DNA of 64,000 nucleotides from Ophiura sarsii (lineage: Eukaryota; Echinodermata; Ophiuroidea; Amphilepidida; Ophiuridae), in contig CM069448.1 in assembly GCA_035610835.1 (NCBI GenBank), forward strand, positions 29,199,498 through 29,263,497. Reading direction: 5' to 3'. Below the pieces are notes generated by a model that saw only the letters and a program-made list of their open reading frames with translations, had not been told where the DNA came from and did no database searches. The translations under genes were made by a program, and so were the position numbers. Positions 11,311-23,400 of the stretch are shown in pieces (the first letter of the stretch is position 1; the number at the start of each line of letters is the position of its first letter).

Positions 11311-12315
11311 TAGCGTCACAAACGACAATGAACGTGAAGCTAGCCGTACGATGCCATACTGATAGGGCCCACGCTTTAGATAGAAGCAGAATACATTTGC
11401 TAATGGAGTCGTTGCCCTTTCACCGTCTATGTGTACAGAAACTTAGTGTTATGTGTTGAACAATTGTAGAATTGTCTAGTGAAACTCAGCATAGTGGTGA
11501 AATATAAGTGGAAGTTCGAAGTGTGCCGCTGCGAGTAGGTGATAAGGGGTGTAAATGGTTGTGGTTGAACGAAGCTGTTGATTTCCTGCACAAGCTGCAG
11601 CTGTTTTGCAGGTCGGGTAAGTACATGTACATTTATACTAGTAATACTAGAATACTAATAGTAGCTACACATGTTTGTGATTAAAGAAATCGCTCATGAA
11701 TAATTGGGCAAAATGCATTCGTTCCATTTACATAAAACCGGGCATAAAACCTGGGGAAAGTATTGCAATTGTAAAGCTTTGTGTTGCTCCTATGTAAGAG
11801 GAGAACCCTTTAGGACGTTTATTGCGTCATTAGGAAATTCCCCCAGTACGTTGTCAAGACATAGTCTTACAAATGGCATTTCTTGAAAGATGTAAAAGTT
11901 TGTAGATAGTGGCCACTTCACTGTTGCCAGCTTGGCGTTTTGACCCTTTTTGGGTCGTTGTCGAGTTCCTTCTGGACGATCATTTTATACATACATACAT
12001 ACATACATACGGGAAAATTTCCTAATGATGCAATATACATGTTTGTACGCTCAAGGTTATGATTTTAGCTCTAGAGACACTTTGTTTAGTGGAAATATTG
12101 GCCATATTCAGCTTGTACACCATCCATGTACCTGTGTTGATGTCAAACAGGAACTTCGTTAAATACCTTACCCAAAAATGAACAATCCACATACAATTTA
12201 TACCAGGTGAATTCAATGTGATTCAATGGGAGGGCAATTCTAATCTTAGCCAGATAAACCACAGAGAAGTGATGACAGATATGTCTAGCCAATAGGAGCC
12301 AACTCTCCTGAAGAT
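11311..12315. other. Intergenic, no gene recognised
   Basis: Only an (ATAC)n microsatellite at about 11,987-12,011 stands out. The short open frames have no recognisable domains. Confidence 0.4.
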
Positions 12316-12533
12316 ATACACACTTAAAAAATAAGTAGTTAAAAGACTCCTTGTCAAGGTTCAACTATGCACCAACTGAAAAAAGGGTTAAATAATATGA
12401 CACTTTTCCAGTCATTTTAAAATGTTCCATTCATGCCCTTATATGGTCATATTATGGAACAACTTATATGGTCATATTTAACCCTCTTTCAGTCAGTGCA
12501 TCATTTTTTAACTACCAATTTTTTAAGTGTGTA
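12316..12533. mobile_element. Foldback miniature element (ACACACTTAAAAAAT ends)
   Basis: Left end ACACACTTAAAAAATAAGTAG and right end CTACCAATTTTTTAAGTGTG are inverted copies. The similarity continues inward with the GGGTTAAATA..ATGAC blocks and with CATATAAGG/CATATAAG inversions around about 12,440. Noncoding. Confidence 0.6.
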
Positions 12534-12600
12534 TTTATTATGGTTTGTAAGTTAATACCAGCCTGTTTTTGTCTATTGGTATTAACAATAACAACTTGTA

Positions 12601-13490
12601 GGCCGGGAGCCCAGAAGGTTTAATCAGCTGAGAAGGTACAAAAGGTTTGATGATCTGATTAGTTTAGTTGGGTGCCAAGAGTCAATATTTTATATTGCTG
12701 CCGTGTACGGGTGGACGCTATAGAAGGTCAAAGGTCATATAGGGGTCAAAATGTAAAAATGGTCTGATTGTAATGAAATGCATATCAAACTCTTCCTGAG
12801 ACCATAAGGAGCAAAAAAGGAAATGGTTGTATTTCCACCCGATGCTTAGTTTTCCAGATGCAGGACAAAATAGGTCAAAGGTCAAATGTTGCCTCAAATT
12901 CATTGTACAGGGGTCAAATTCTCAAAATGCTCCGATCTTAATGAACATGGACTCAAATCGTTTAGATGGATGCTACGAGCCATAAAAAAATAGTTTGCCA
13001 TATCTACAAGTTACGCTTCTATTAGTTTTATTAGGTCAATGGTGGAAGCTATACCGCTAATGTGTGCTGACCTTTGACCTAATGAAACTAATATATGCTT
13101 AACTTGTAGATATGGCTAACTATTCTGAACAGTTTGAGACCATGTTCATTAAAATAGGAGCATTTTGAGAAGTTGACCCCTGTGCAAAGAATTTGAGGCA
13201 AAATTTGACCTTTGACCTATTTTGCCCTACATCTCGGAAACTAAGCATCGGGTGGAAATACAATCATTACCTTTTTGCTCCTTATGGTCTCTGGAAGAGT
13301 TTGATATGCATTTCAATATAATCAGACCATTTTGACCCCTATATGACCTTTGACCTTCTATAGCTGCCACCCGTACAAGCTGCGACACGGCAGCAATATA
13401 AAATATTGACTCTTAGCATCCAACTAAACTAATCAGACCATCAAACCTTTTGTACCTTGTCAGCTGATTAAACCTTCTGGGCTCCCGGCC
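12601..13490. mobile_element. 0.9-kb palindromic (foldback) element carrying five DR1 motifs
   Basis: The left arm starting GGCCGGGAGCCCAGAAGG is the reverse complement of the right arm ending CCTTCTGGGCTCCCGGCC. Similarity extends through almost the whole 890 bp (arms of about 440 bp, centre near 13,045). A partial relative of the left arm is at about 14,060-14,240. No coding potential. Confidence 0.8.
12725..12737 (+). promoter_or_regulatory. Perfect DR1 nuclear-receptor-like motif
   Basis: AGGTCAAAGGTCA, two direct half sites with one-base spacing, the consensus for RXR heterodimers and HNF4/COUP-type receptors. Identical motifs lie at 12,872-12,884 (plus), 13,068-13,080, 13,206-13,218 and 13,344-13,356 (minus). 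All are inside the palindromic element; function is unproven. Confidence 0.45.
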
Positions 13491-14964
13491 TATTGGTGAG
13501 CCCTCATTAATCAAGTTTGACACAATGGGACTATTGGCTGGGTAGGCATACAAGTATAATGTTCCATTCGTGCCCTCACGGGCACTCATGGAACGACATA
13601 TACTTACCAACTGTTAGATGCATGTAATTATATTTCACTCTTTGCAAATGAGGACACAGCCTGAATTTACACTGCACATGTTAAAAAAGTAAATACACGT
13701 AATAATAAAAATAAATAAACATAAAAGCCGGGAGCCATGGTCCGTCCCCCGGGAACCGTAGTCCCGCCTCCATATACATACACGGAATGAAACCCAATGA
13801 AGCGTGAAACTAATGCTCTGTGTAGAGATGAGTGCCCTATACCAACCTATATTTTACAGTGTAGGGCGGACTATAGCTCCAGGGGACTATGTCTCCTGCT
13901 ACACCGGACCCATGCTGTCCATGGTATGCATTATTTGGCTGTGTCTAATACAATGCGCCTACAAACAATGTAAAAGTATTCCGACTTTTGTGTGATGCAA
14001 TTTATATAATATCTCTGACACCCAATAATTGGGCTACCGATGAATGGGTTGGCAACCTGTATAGTCCGAGATATAGGGGAAAATAGGTCAATGGTCAAAT
14101 TCTCAAAATCCTCCGATTTTAATGAAAATGGTCTCTCAAGTTGTTTAGGTGGATACATAGGCCTATGATACAAACAAACCATTCAGAGAATAGTTTGGCA
14201 TCAAGTTAAGCGTATATTGGTTTCATTAGGTCAATCAAGGTCAGTACACATTAGTGGTATAACGTCTCCTGACCATTTACCAATAATCCAGGCAAATTTC
14301 CAAATCTGGAAACATTTTAAATGTTTCCGGATCTGCTTGAAACATTTGAAATGTTTCCAGATCTGGAAATATATTGCCGAATCTGAAATATGTTTTATTT
14401 TTAAAATACCATTAAATATTTTTGTGAACTGAAAAACTACCTCAGCATGTTCTGTGGGATGGATACATAATTTCATCACGTCAAAATCATAACCTTATAG
14501 GCCTATCATATACACACAAAAAATCCTATTTGTGAGGTATTTATTTTTGCGACTTCCAGGCCCTATTCGCGAAATTAAATAAATCGAAACATTTAGTTAT
14601 TGCCGCCACCACCTCCCAAAAAAACCACATGTATATTAGTTGTAGTTCAAATGTAACATCGTCGGTTGGGATATGTTCAGAGGAAGCCATAATTGAATGC
14701 GCAATCAGCCGGATTTTTGCATAAATTTGATGAAGTAAACAAACGTGATACCGTCCATTTATCACGTACCTAGTACCTGGAAGAGTACGTACATTAATAC
14801 ACATGAATACGCGTGGATCGTGAAAATGGCTTCGATGGGCAAACATATTAATTTAATCTACGATGTCAATAAAAATATTATATTTGGCAGCAATTGTGGG
14901 CAAGAATTATTAATATTGATTAAACGATACAAGTACAATCTGTAACATAGTTTGAACTATAGTC
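13491..14964. other. Intergenic, repeats only
   Basis: About 14,060-14,240 is a diverged copy of the palindrome arm. 14,297-14,372 is a local inverted repeat built of ATTTCCAAATCTGGAAAC and GTTTCCAGATCTGGAAAT. Nothing coding is recognised. Confidence 0.4.
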
Positions 14965-15225
14965 GCAGCAGTGGAAATACCCACATGACTTTCCACCCGG
15001 GGTAGACAGTTCCGGGGTAGACCAACCCTGTGTGGTTAGGGTTAGGGTTAGTCCCGGGGTGGACAGTCCTGGGGGTTGACAGTCCCCTTCCCTGGGTTGT
15101 TTTAGAAGGTTGTAGACCAACCCTGGGTGGTTAGGCTTAGTGTTAGGGTTGGGGGTTGTTAAGGTTGGTCCACCTTGGGACTGTCTACCCCGGGTAGAAA
15201 GTCATGTGGGTATTTCCATCGCTGC
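14965..15225. mobile_element. Foldback element with TTAGGG repeats, copy 1
   Basis: Ends GCAGCAGTGGAAATACCCAC and GTGGGTATTTCCATCGCTGC are inverted copies, followed by ATGACTTTCCACCCGGGGTA. The interior holds GGTTAGGGTTAGGGTTAG and further GTTAGGGTT units between GGGACTGTC/GACAGTCC palindromes. A second member is at 48,751-49,204. Confidence 0.75.
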
Positions 15226-15285
15226 ATTGCGTCATAATTAAGCAATAGTAATTTGGTTTGATCATGCACACAAAGGTTCATCGGA

Positions 15286-15310
15286 CCCCCCCCCCCCCCC
15301 CCCCCCCCCC
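15286..15310 (+). repeat. Poly(C) tract (25)
   Basis: Uninterrupted C run. Similar runs: 7094-7122, 17,798-17,823, 34,685-34,709, 36,585-36,602, 54,033-54,056, 57,720-57,734, 58,304-58,326; G runs at 7846-7859, 16,124-16,142 and 16,746-16,776. Confidence 0.9.
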
Positions 15311-15770
15311 ATTTTATATAATAAAGCCTTTTCATACATCTACGATGACAAAAAAAAGCGGTCTAAATGTGAACAGGAAGTTCAAACTTTATCTAGGGCT
15401 CGTATGTGTTTTCAGTTGTGACAAAGTTCAACACATTTGATTACAATATTTACCATTATTTTCTGGGTGTATAGTTCGTTCATAATCATGAGGTGACCGA
15501 TATATTATGGGCGAATCGTAGGCGATGGGAGTGTGGAAGAGTACATGGATCTGGCCAATTGATAAGACCACATACCCTGATAGGGCGTACGGTCCATTGA
15601 AAAGTAGTGGATTTTATTATTCCTCCTGAAGGACAAAGTTCTTAACGATTTGAGTACGAAGTACTTTCATGGTTTGAGTCGTCCAGGTCTTGTACATGTT
15701 CTGAAACCCTTATTGTTTATAACAGAATCGGCTCATATAGCGCTCTCCTTTCTCCTGATATGATTTCTTA

Positions 15771-16745
15771 AAGCGCTGTCACACCTAGTATAGCCGATTT
15801 GGCTCGCCGGAGCTATACCGGAGCACAAATTTGGCGATTTTCGTTGACCGATACTAGTACGGTAGCGCAACGGTATCACATTGCTAAGAACGGTAGTAGG
15901 CCTACATCGATAGGACATCGTCAGAACATCGGCGAAAAATTTAGCAACGGCAGGCGACGGTAGACATTTTTGAACATTATTATGCCGGAGCGAGCAACGG
16001 GACTTCAACGGCCGTACTCCGACATGGCTTCGTTACGGTCGGTAAAGCACCGGTAGCACCGGTAGCGCCCGCAATGGATCGAAAGTGTACCATAAGTGGT
16101 ACCGATGTTCAGGCCCGTAACTAGGGGGGGGGGGGGGGGGGGTGGGGGGCGGGGGGGGGGGCGTATCTGAAAAAAGTCCTTTTTTTGGTACCAATGTACC
16201 TTTTTTTTGTACCAATGTACCTTTTTTGGGTACCAATGTACCTTTTTTGGGTACGAATGTACCTTTTTTTGTTACTAATGTACCTTTTTTTGTGTGAAAA
16301 CGCCCCCACCCCACCCCCAATTTTCCGAAAAAACGCCCCATTTTCAATTATATAAAGCGTTTTTTCGGGCCGTTTTGGAGTAAAACATGTCCTACCCCAC
16401 CCCCCCCCCCCTCCCCCCCCCCTCTCAAAATTGTCTTATATGACCCCAAAAAAATTGGGGTCAACCTTTTACGATTTTTTGGGTACCAATGTACCTTTTC
16501 AAAAAAATACGCCCCCCCCCCCCCCCCTAAAAAAAATCCTGCTTACGGGCCTGCCGATGTTAGTCCTGCCGATGTACAAACGAAGTACTGCCGTTCTTAG
16601 CGATGTGATGCCTTTGCACTACCGTAGTCATCCCCGTAAGACACTTTTGCCCAAGGGGGGGGGGGGCGTTTTCACCTAAAATTTTCGTAAAAGGTTGCCC
16701 CAAATTTTTTCCAAGTCAGTCACACCTCGTGAATTTCACGTAAGT

Positions 16746-16777
<32 letters not shown>

Positions 16778-17079
16778 AGAAGTCAAAAATTTCGCGCGGA
16801 CACAAAATTTCGCAGTCCAAAAAGCACTGTAGTCAATGTTTTATGAGTAGTTTTACTATCATTTATATTTGAAACTAAGAAAAACGCAATTTTTACCTTA
16901 AAAAAACAAAAAAACAAAAACAAAGGGGGGTGGGGGGAGGGGGGGGGGGGCGATCGCAACCGTCGCCCCCCCCCCCCCCCCATCTGACGGGCCTGGTAGT
17001 ACCGATCCCCCAAAATCGCAAAATTTGTGCTCCGGTATAGCTCCGGCGAGCCAAATCGGCTAGGTGTGACAGCGCCTTT
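15771..17079. mobile_element. Foldback/TIR element with GCGCTGTCACAC ends
   Basis: The left end GCGCTGTCACACCTAGTATA and right end TAGGTGTGACAGCGCC are inverted; the match continues for about 90 bp (GCCGATTTGGCTCGCCGGAG and GCTATACCGGAGCACAAATT). The interior contains a minisatellite of GTACCTTTTTTGGGTACCAAT units (16,185-16,290 and 16,470-16,500) and several long G/C runs. No transposase is visible. Short proline/glycine-rich open frames here are translations of the homopolymers. Confidence 0.7.
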
Positions 17080-17132
17080 ATTTTTCTATTTTTCAAGTGC
17101 TTTCTCGACGGATCTCCGCCGATTTTCTCGCC

Positions 17133-17196
17133 ATTGTAATTGTGTGCTCCGGTTTAGTCCCGGCGAGGTACATCGGTAGTGTGTGACAGCGCCTTT
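17133..17196. repeat. Solo third end of the GCTGTCACAC element
   Basis: TGTGCTCCGGTTTAGTCCCG..GTGTGACAGCGCCTTTA resembles the right end at 17,020-17,079, suggesting a nested or duplicated terminus. Confidence 0.55.
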
Positions 17197-17399
17197 AGTG
17201 AGATCGGTTTCGATTGGTTGTTTAATGGATAGATATCACCACAGGGATGTATTAGGCCTATATCTTTTTTGATACACCTTGTACATGTATTTCGTTTGCA
17301 TTTCCAATGGCAGGTCTTGGCATTAGTCCAACTATGGTAACGCTGTGCAATACACGTACAAAGGGGAAATGTGCTACTTTCACGACATGTCTCATGCAA

Positions 17400-17845
17400 T
17401 ATACATTACATGCCCGGGGGGGCCAGTCAAACATAATGTTGTACACATGCGTGACCAAAAAAACGCGTAAAAAGGGGTGTTTTTCAGTGTTGGACGCGTC
17501 ACGCGCGTGACGCGTTAAGGGTATCAAAAACGCTGATTTTCAAGAAAAAGGGTGGCTTAAAATCCCGGCTTAAAATACAGGTCGAACGTGTTTAGGGTAA
17601 CTTATTTTGTTCCCCGTTAAATAGACAAAACTTGTTTAGGGGTCATACTGGCAAGAACTTGTTTAGGGGTCAAAATTTGCAAGGAAAGCGCGCTAAAAAA
17701 CTTGTTTAGGGGGTAATTTTGCTTGCAGGGTAAAACTTGTTTAGGGGGTGTCTGGAAAAAAATTGGTCACGCATGTGTACACCATTAAGTTTGACTGCCC
17801 CCCCCCCCCCCCCCCCCCCCCCCGGGATTACATGTACATTACATG
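17400..17845. mobile_element. Foldback element with an AACTTGTTTAGGGGTCA minisatellite
   Basis: Left arm (about 17,401-17,462: GCCAGTCAAACATAATGTTG, TACACATGCGTGACCAA) is inverted at about 17,757-17,845 (TTGGTCACGCATGTGTACAC, GTTTGACTGC). In between are about five units of ACTTGTTTAGGGG. The right arm contains a 26-base C run (17,798-17,823). Confidence 0.7.
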
Positions 17846-17874
17846 TAGAAAGTAACTTAGAAAGAAGTGTTTAT

Positions 17875-19983
17875 ACGAGGGTCAGTCAGTAAGTTATGAA
17901 AGTGATCATGGTATGGGATGCATGAGTGATTCTATTGAGGGATATTGTGATCAAGACAAAGTATGAACCTTTGTCTTTCAAACAATACTGTTTTGGATTT
18001 CTAAGTATGAACTATGACGTCATAGCAATCTTAAAGTAAGTACACTTGGGACACTGCTAAATCAATTATTGGGCGGGAAATTTGAATTGTTTGTATGAAA
18101 CACGTGGTAAGAAAGATTGCATAACATGACACCAGAAACAGGTATATCCCGATTTGTTTTCGCGTAATTATGATACAAAAGACAATAACGTTAATCCCTG
18201 TGTAATTTGAAATATGTTGTATAAAAGGAACAAGTAAGCAGAGGCAATTGAATAAAAAGTATACAAATATCAGTATTTCAAATAGCCCATTTTCATTGAA
18301 AAATGCCCAGTCAGTGAATCACTAATATTGCGGAAGATCAAACAATTTAGAAAAAATCCAAAATATTAACCAGTTTGGGAGATTCCATAGGCTAGTTAAC
18401 TGATGATTATCTGAACTTATTCGCATGAAACCAGCAGAAAATATGCGCATGCGCAGACGGCAGATCATTTTGAACTGGGCCAACTTGACTTACTTGACTT
18501 AGGGCGGATGATTTTTCCGAACCACAATGCCTCTCCAGATCTTCCTATCCAACATAGCTGTCTTGATTTCTTCCACCTGCAGTCCTGTATCACGTTTGAG
18601 TATGTCAATGTAGGTCAGGGCTGGTCTACCACGCTTTCTTGCTCCGTGCTTTGGGATCCAATGTATAAGTTTGTGTACAAGCTCCTTGGACGCTCTGAAG
18701 CAGTGTCCAGCAAATCTTGCTCTGCGTTCTCTGATCTTGTCCGAGACTTTTGGCATGTCCCCATACAGGTCCTTATTTGTCACATGCTGACTCCAGTTGA
18801 TGTTGAACACAGATCTTAGCATCCTAGTGTAGCATCCATCCAGTTGTTTACCAAGCTTTGGGGTGACTGTCCATGCCTCACATCCATAAAGGAGGACGGA
18901 TTCTACTGTAGCTATGAACAGTCTTTCTTTGAGCTTTCTGGATAATGATTTAGCCTTCCATAGCTGACTAAGTTTGCCACAAGCTCTCCATGCAGCTGCT
19001 TTGCGTGTTTTGATGTCCTTTTCAGTGTTGTTCATCCAGGCTCCAAGGTATTTGAAGTCTTCCACTTTATCAAGGCGCATGCCTTCACTTGTGGTAATTA
19101 CAGGTACTTGCGTCTGGTTGAAAGACATGTACTTCATCATTGCAGCGTTCATTTTGAGCCCAACTCTTCCCACTGAAGTCTCCACTCTATTGAGTAGTGA
19201 TTGCGCTTGAGACACTTCCTCAGACAGCAGTGCAATGTCATTAGCAAAGTCTAAGTCTGTTGCTAAAATCATGACATTTACCAGATAAAAGCTTACTGTG
19301 CCTTCAAATTCGAATCAGAAATATTGAAAAATGCTTAAATCAATGTGAATAATTATTGTAATAGTCAAAATAAAGATAAACATGAATGTATCAATCTTAT
19401 TACTGTTATCTTTAGAGCTACTAGATATGTATTGTTAAAGTAATCGTCACATAATTTCAATGATTCGAGGACATTTTATTATCAGCTGTTGAAATCCCCA
19501 CTATTATTGCTTTTACATCCCACAACAATTTATTCAATTATAATCCCTCCATTGTTCTCAATCTGTTGTTGTTTTCTAAGGTATATTGTAGCGGAGTTTG
19601 CTTAATAAAAGCGTATTTGAGATGGTCCCTTAATTCTTGTTTGTATTAAGAAATTCAGATCTAAAAAAGAGTGTAAAACAGAGATTATTGTGTGTTCTAA
19701 CTATGCACGAAGTCACACACGCCGGGACACACGCAAATGTTTCAATCAACCCATATTTCAACCTAGTAAATATCCAGCCAAATATCGACCGATTTCAGGC
19801 AGTGTCCCGAAGTGTACCTACTTTACGCTAATGCTTTGACGTCATAGTTCCTACATAGACATCCAAAAGTGTATTGTTTGATACATAAAGATTCATACTT
19901 TGTATTGATCACACTATCTCTCAATAGAATCACTCATGCATCCCATACCATGATCACTTTCATTACTTACTGACCGCCCCTCG
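17875..19983. mobile_element. Mariner-like TIR element (non-autonomous) containing a LINE fragment
   Basis: The ends CGAGGGTCAGTCAGTAAGTT and (inverted) CGAGGGGCGGTCAGTAAGTA are flanked by TA on both sides (17,873-17,874; 19,984-19,985). The inverted repeats are long (about 190 bp; shared GAAAGTGATCATGGTATGGG and ATGACGTCA blocks). TA target site plus CGAGGG start fits Tc1/mariner elements. No mariner transposase was seen; the interior is occupied by a LINE fragment. Confidence 0.75.
18484..19275 (-). pseudogene. Non-LTR retrotransposon reverse transcriptase, C-terminal fragment
   Basis: A 257-residue open frame (18,499-19,272) begins near the RT catalytic motif, here LDFANDIALL, so the second Asp of the usual FADD/YADD box is Asn. 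It continues with FKYLGAWM, RLFIATVESVLLYGCEAWTV, a thumb-like region and the C-terminal RRARFAGHCFR and KRGRPALTYIDILKRDTGL. Endonuclease and most of the RT are missing. The 3' end is followed by short TTGACTTA repeats (about 18,484-18,500). Same general type as the element at 38,575-40,995. It is dead by truncation and by the active-site change. Confidence 0.85.
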
Positions 19984-20254
19984 TATGTAAACCATTCAAA
20001 TAGCAATTGATATGCATGGTTAACACACAAATACATTTAGGTCTCCGTATGTGTTTGTAGCAATCTCGAGCGATAATGTTATGTTAATATTTAATAGGCA
20101 AACGCAACAGCCATCGGTTTGTTTGCTTGTTTGTTGGTTAGTTGGGGGTGTTGTTTGTTTGTTACCGATCATTATCATTTCATATTATCTATCGGTTTCA
20201 AATGACTGAAAATATTGCATCCTATAATCAGTGTATACATTGATATAATTTCAG
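19984..20254. other. 5' flank / 5' untranslated region of the PARP14-like gene
   Basis: About 270 bases before an acceptor-like TTTCAG (ends 20,254). A GTTTGTTTG-rich stretch lies at about 20,115-20,160. An upstream noncoding exon is implied but not identified. Confidence 0.35.
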
Positions 20255-20484
20255 CTCTATAAGCATCATGGCCGTCTCTGGCAACATGACGTTGTCTGCT
20301 CCTTTGGAAAGAGCCATCCTGGTCACTAACATTCCATATATAACTGACAACGACGACGAGTTGAGAGACAAGCTTGAATTATATTTCGGAAAGAAGCGAC
20401 ATGGTGGTGGCGAAATAACGTGGGTGATGTGTCCCGTCGCAGGAAGCCTAAGGAAAGCAATCATCGTATTTGAGTCAGAAAAGG
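20255..20484 (+). CDS. PARP14-like exon 1: RRM1, start codon
   Basis: Acceptor TTTCAG, ATG 20,268-20,270, donor AGGGTGAGT, ends in phase 1. RRM pattern: RAILVTNIPYIT (RNP2-like strand), KLELYFGKKRHGGGEI, then AIIVFES (last strand). Unlike later cassettes it lacks the preceding KH-like segment. Confidence 0.8.
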
Positions 20485-23400
20485 GTGAGTTCAAAAGAGT
20501 GTCCAATTGACTAGATCCACTCGCTGTTTTCAATCCCCACACCGTTCGCCCACAATATATCGGTCACTTCAGGCTTTTCCCTAAAACAAACAGTGCCGAA
20601 CATGGGTGAATTTAATTATTAGCTGCATGTCGTCTGACTTCCACCCTATAATACATAGACATAATTTTAAAAAAGAAGTTGAATCCCAACTAAAGCTTAC
20701 CCAAGATTTCATTATGGAAAATCTAAAACTGGATTTGTAAAGCTGAGACTTGGAAAATGTGTTTGATACCAAATATGACACTGTAAATACTAGTGAATTT
20801 GGGGTGACATTGAATCTCTTCATACTCTCAAGAACGTGACTGAACCATGAAACTAGTGATTGCTAAAATAGAAGAAGATCAGGTAATGGTTTGGTGAGTC
20901 TTGAAATGTCCTTGAGGTTTTCTATGAAGGTTGAAATTCAACGGTTCGGGTTTTTTTCATTTATTTCTCGATATTTGACAACAGTTCGTGACACGGTCAT
21001 CAGTTACGGAGACCACACGTTCGGAGACGATCCTATTACTATCCAGCCTCTGCCTCCTGTAAGTAGCTATATATTAATCTGTTTAAATTACAAGTGTGCT
21101 ATCTACCTAGAACACCATTTAAGTTTGAATGAGACATATATGCTCTTTGAACTTTGACCCCATAAATTATTTATAAATAAAAGTTAGTTGGCCTCCAATA
21201 TGAACCCTGAAGACAAACGTACATGTAGGCTGATCTCCATATTCATTGAGCAACTTTGACAATTTCATCTCTAGTTACATCACCCCAAACTTTGACACAA
21301 AGGTCAATATTTAAAGAGCAGAAGGTTCATTTACAAGAAAGAAAAATGACCCCTGAGGATCATGACCAATGAAATTCTACCCGTTGGGATAGCAAAACCA
21401 ATTTGAACCCAATTTTGAAGAACACTTACAAAATCGTATGATATTCAAGCATGTTTCAACCTTGATTTCGGTACTAAAGGTCATCTTGCTAAAGTGAACT
21501 GACGTGCCATACTGCTATCTATGTTGCATACTTTCAATGTTCAAACATCTAAGACAAACCCCAACAATCAACGTCATAAATACACTACATAATCAATAGC
21601 CATTTCGAGCGCAGCAGGGCGAGTCCAGTTTAATTTTGACCGATGACATTCATCTGGTTCACAAATGAACTCTTTATACCAACATTCGACCTGTCAGGCA
21701 CTGCCAGATATTGCCAGAAAGGGTTCATTGATTCATCATGTACAGTCAGGTGACTTGTTGTATAGTGATTCAAGTGTTCTTTGTTTCATTTAACATGTTT
21801 AAACCACTAATTCAGACGTGACATTCACAGAGCATTTTCTTTTAGCACCAGGTGTATTAGTCAGAAATTCATCAGTTCGTACATGTAGAACTATTTCCAT
21901 CAAATAAAACTCATCACCAGTAAACAGTGCCCGGAAATATTTTCGACTCGGACTTCTATGTCAATATTATATATGTTCTGTAGATGTTATTGCGATGTAG
22001 GCATAACTTATTTGGGTGATCTCATTTTCCAATCCATTTTCACTCAGATATTCTCTGATATCAAAGTTGAGGTTGACAAGTATTTCTGGGATATCTTACC
22101 ACGGGCTGACGCTACCAAGCTTATTAAAGCATTGAAAACACAGCAAGGAGAAAAGAACATCACTGGTGGGAAATCACTGGTCATCCATACCTTAAGAGGC
22201 AGTTTAGATGAGCTGGAAGCCTGTCAGGAAATCATACCGAAAGCAGCCGGTATAGGTGCTTCGTCTTCTTCCAGTATGGCAACCACAAGTACTGTGACTT
22301 CAGAATGTATCTTGAGAGGTATTGACGTCTCGAACATTCCCTATGTTACTGATGATGTTGACAAGCTTAAAAGATATCTACGAAGCAGCGTTGGCGACGC
22401 GGTACTTGATAATGTCATCACTCCTGTCGTAGGAAGCTTGCAGAGAGCTATACTGATCTTCAAATCCGTTGAGGGTGAGTGAACATAAAATAGCCTATTT
22501 TGTCTTAATCTGTTATGCGCTATATGTTCGTAATAGAGAATTCAAACTGAAATGAAAACATTCAAGTAAATCATTATGTTCCACATCCTTACAGACCAAA
22601 GTCCCCGAGGCCACAAAGAATCAGTTTTTGGGCTGTTAGTGTGTTGTCATTGTTGAATTAAAGCAAGGCCTGTTGTTGGATTTACTTCAAGACCGTGCTT
22701 AATTAAGTGCATGATCACTTGCCTACCTAGTCTGGAAATTGGAGAATTTATGACCAATCAATAGCTATTAGTCGCCGGTATAAAAGTGATTATGCAGTAA
22801 AACATAATATCACTTGTTATTTTAACATCACCAGAGAAAGATGAATATTGTCAACAAGCATGCCATCCGTTCTATGATCGTGAAGAAGATGGGAAAGACG
22901 AAAATGAGGATGAGGAAGGAGAAGAAGAGGCAGAACTGACTATACTAGAACTTCCAAAGGTACGTTGTCCCCCAATATCACTTGGAATACATACTGACGA
23001 CACTAACGAAATAGAGAATTTGATACAAAACCACAGGATAATCCATACGAGTTTGAGTTTTAAATTGACGGTCGGATGTCACGTAACATTTCTGAACATG
23101 TTGACTGCCTTAACTCTGAAACACAGCGATACAAGAGCATCTCAGTTGCAGAACGGGTAAGAAATGGGCTCACAAATTGAGCATTTATTTCAGTGTTATA
23201 ATGTCAGATTTGGAAGCAGCTCACCGGTCGCAATTTCTTTTTTCCTAATCAACATTTGTAAAATTTATTTATTCCGTTTTAATAGGGAATAAAGCAAAAT
23301 TCACTAAATAAAATGATTTTGTTTTTAAATTAAAACAGTCAACTGATTTGACAAATGTTGATTAGGAAAGAAAAAAATCGCTACCCGGTCACTTGTCCCG

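Larger units (their letters stand above)
21047..23025 (+). repeat. Segmental duplication copy A
   Basis: Runs from the end of exon 2 (CTGCCTCCTGTAAGTAGC) through exons 3 and 4 to about TTTGATAC. Copy B (24,198-25,995) aligns along exons and introns alike, including the intronic block with ATTTCATCTCTAGTTACATC. Confidence 0.9.

Noticed and set aside
16033..16347. Proline/lysine-rich minus-strand frame with KKGTLVPKKGT repeats
   Set aside because: Translation of a minisatellite and poly(G) inside a foldback element, not a protein gene.
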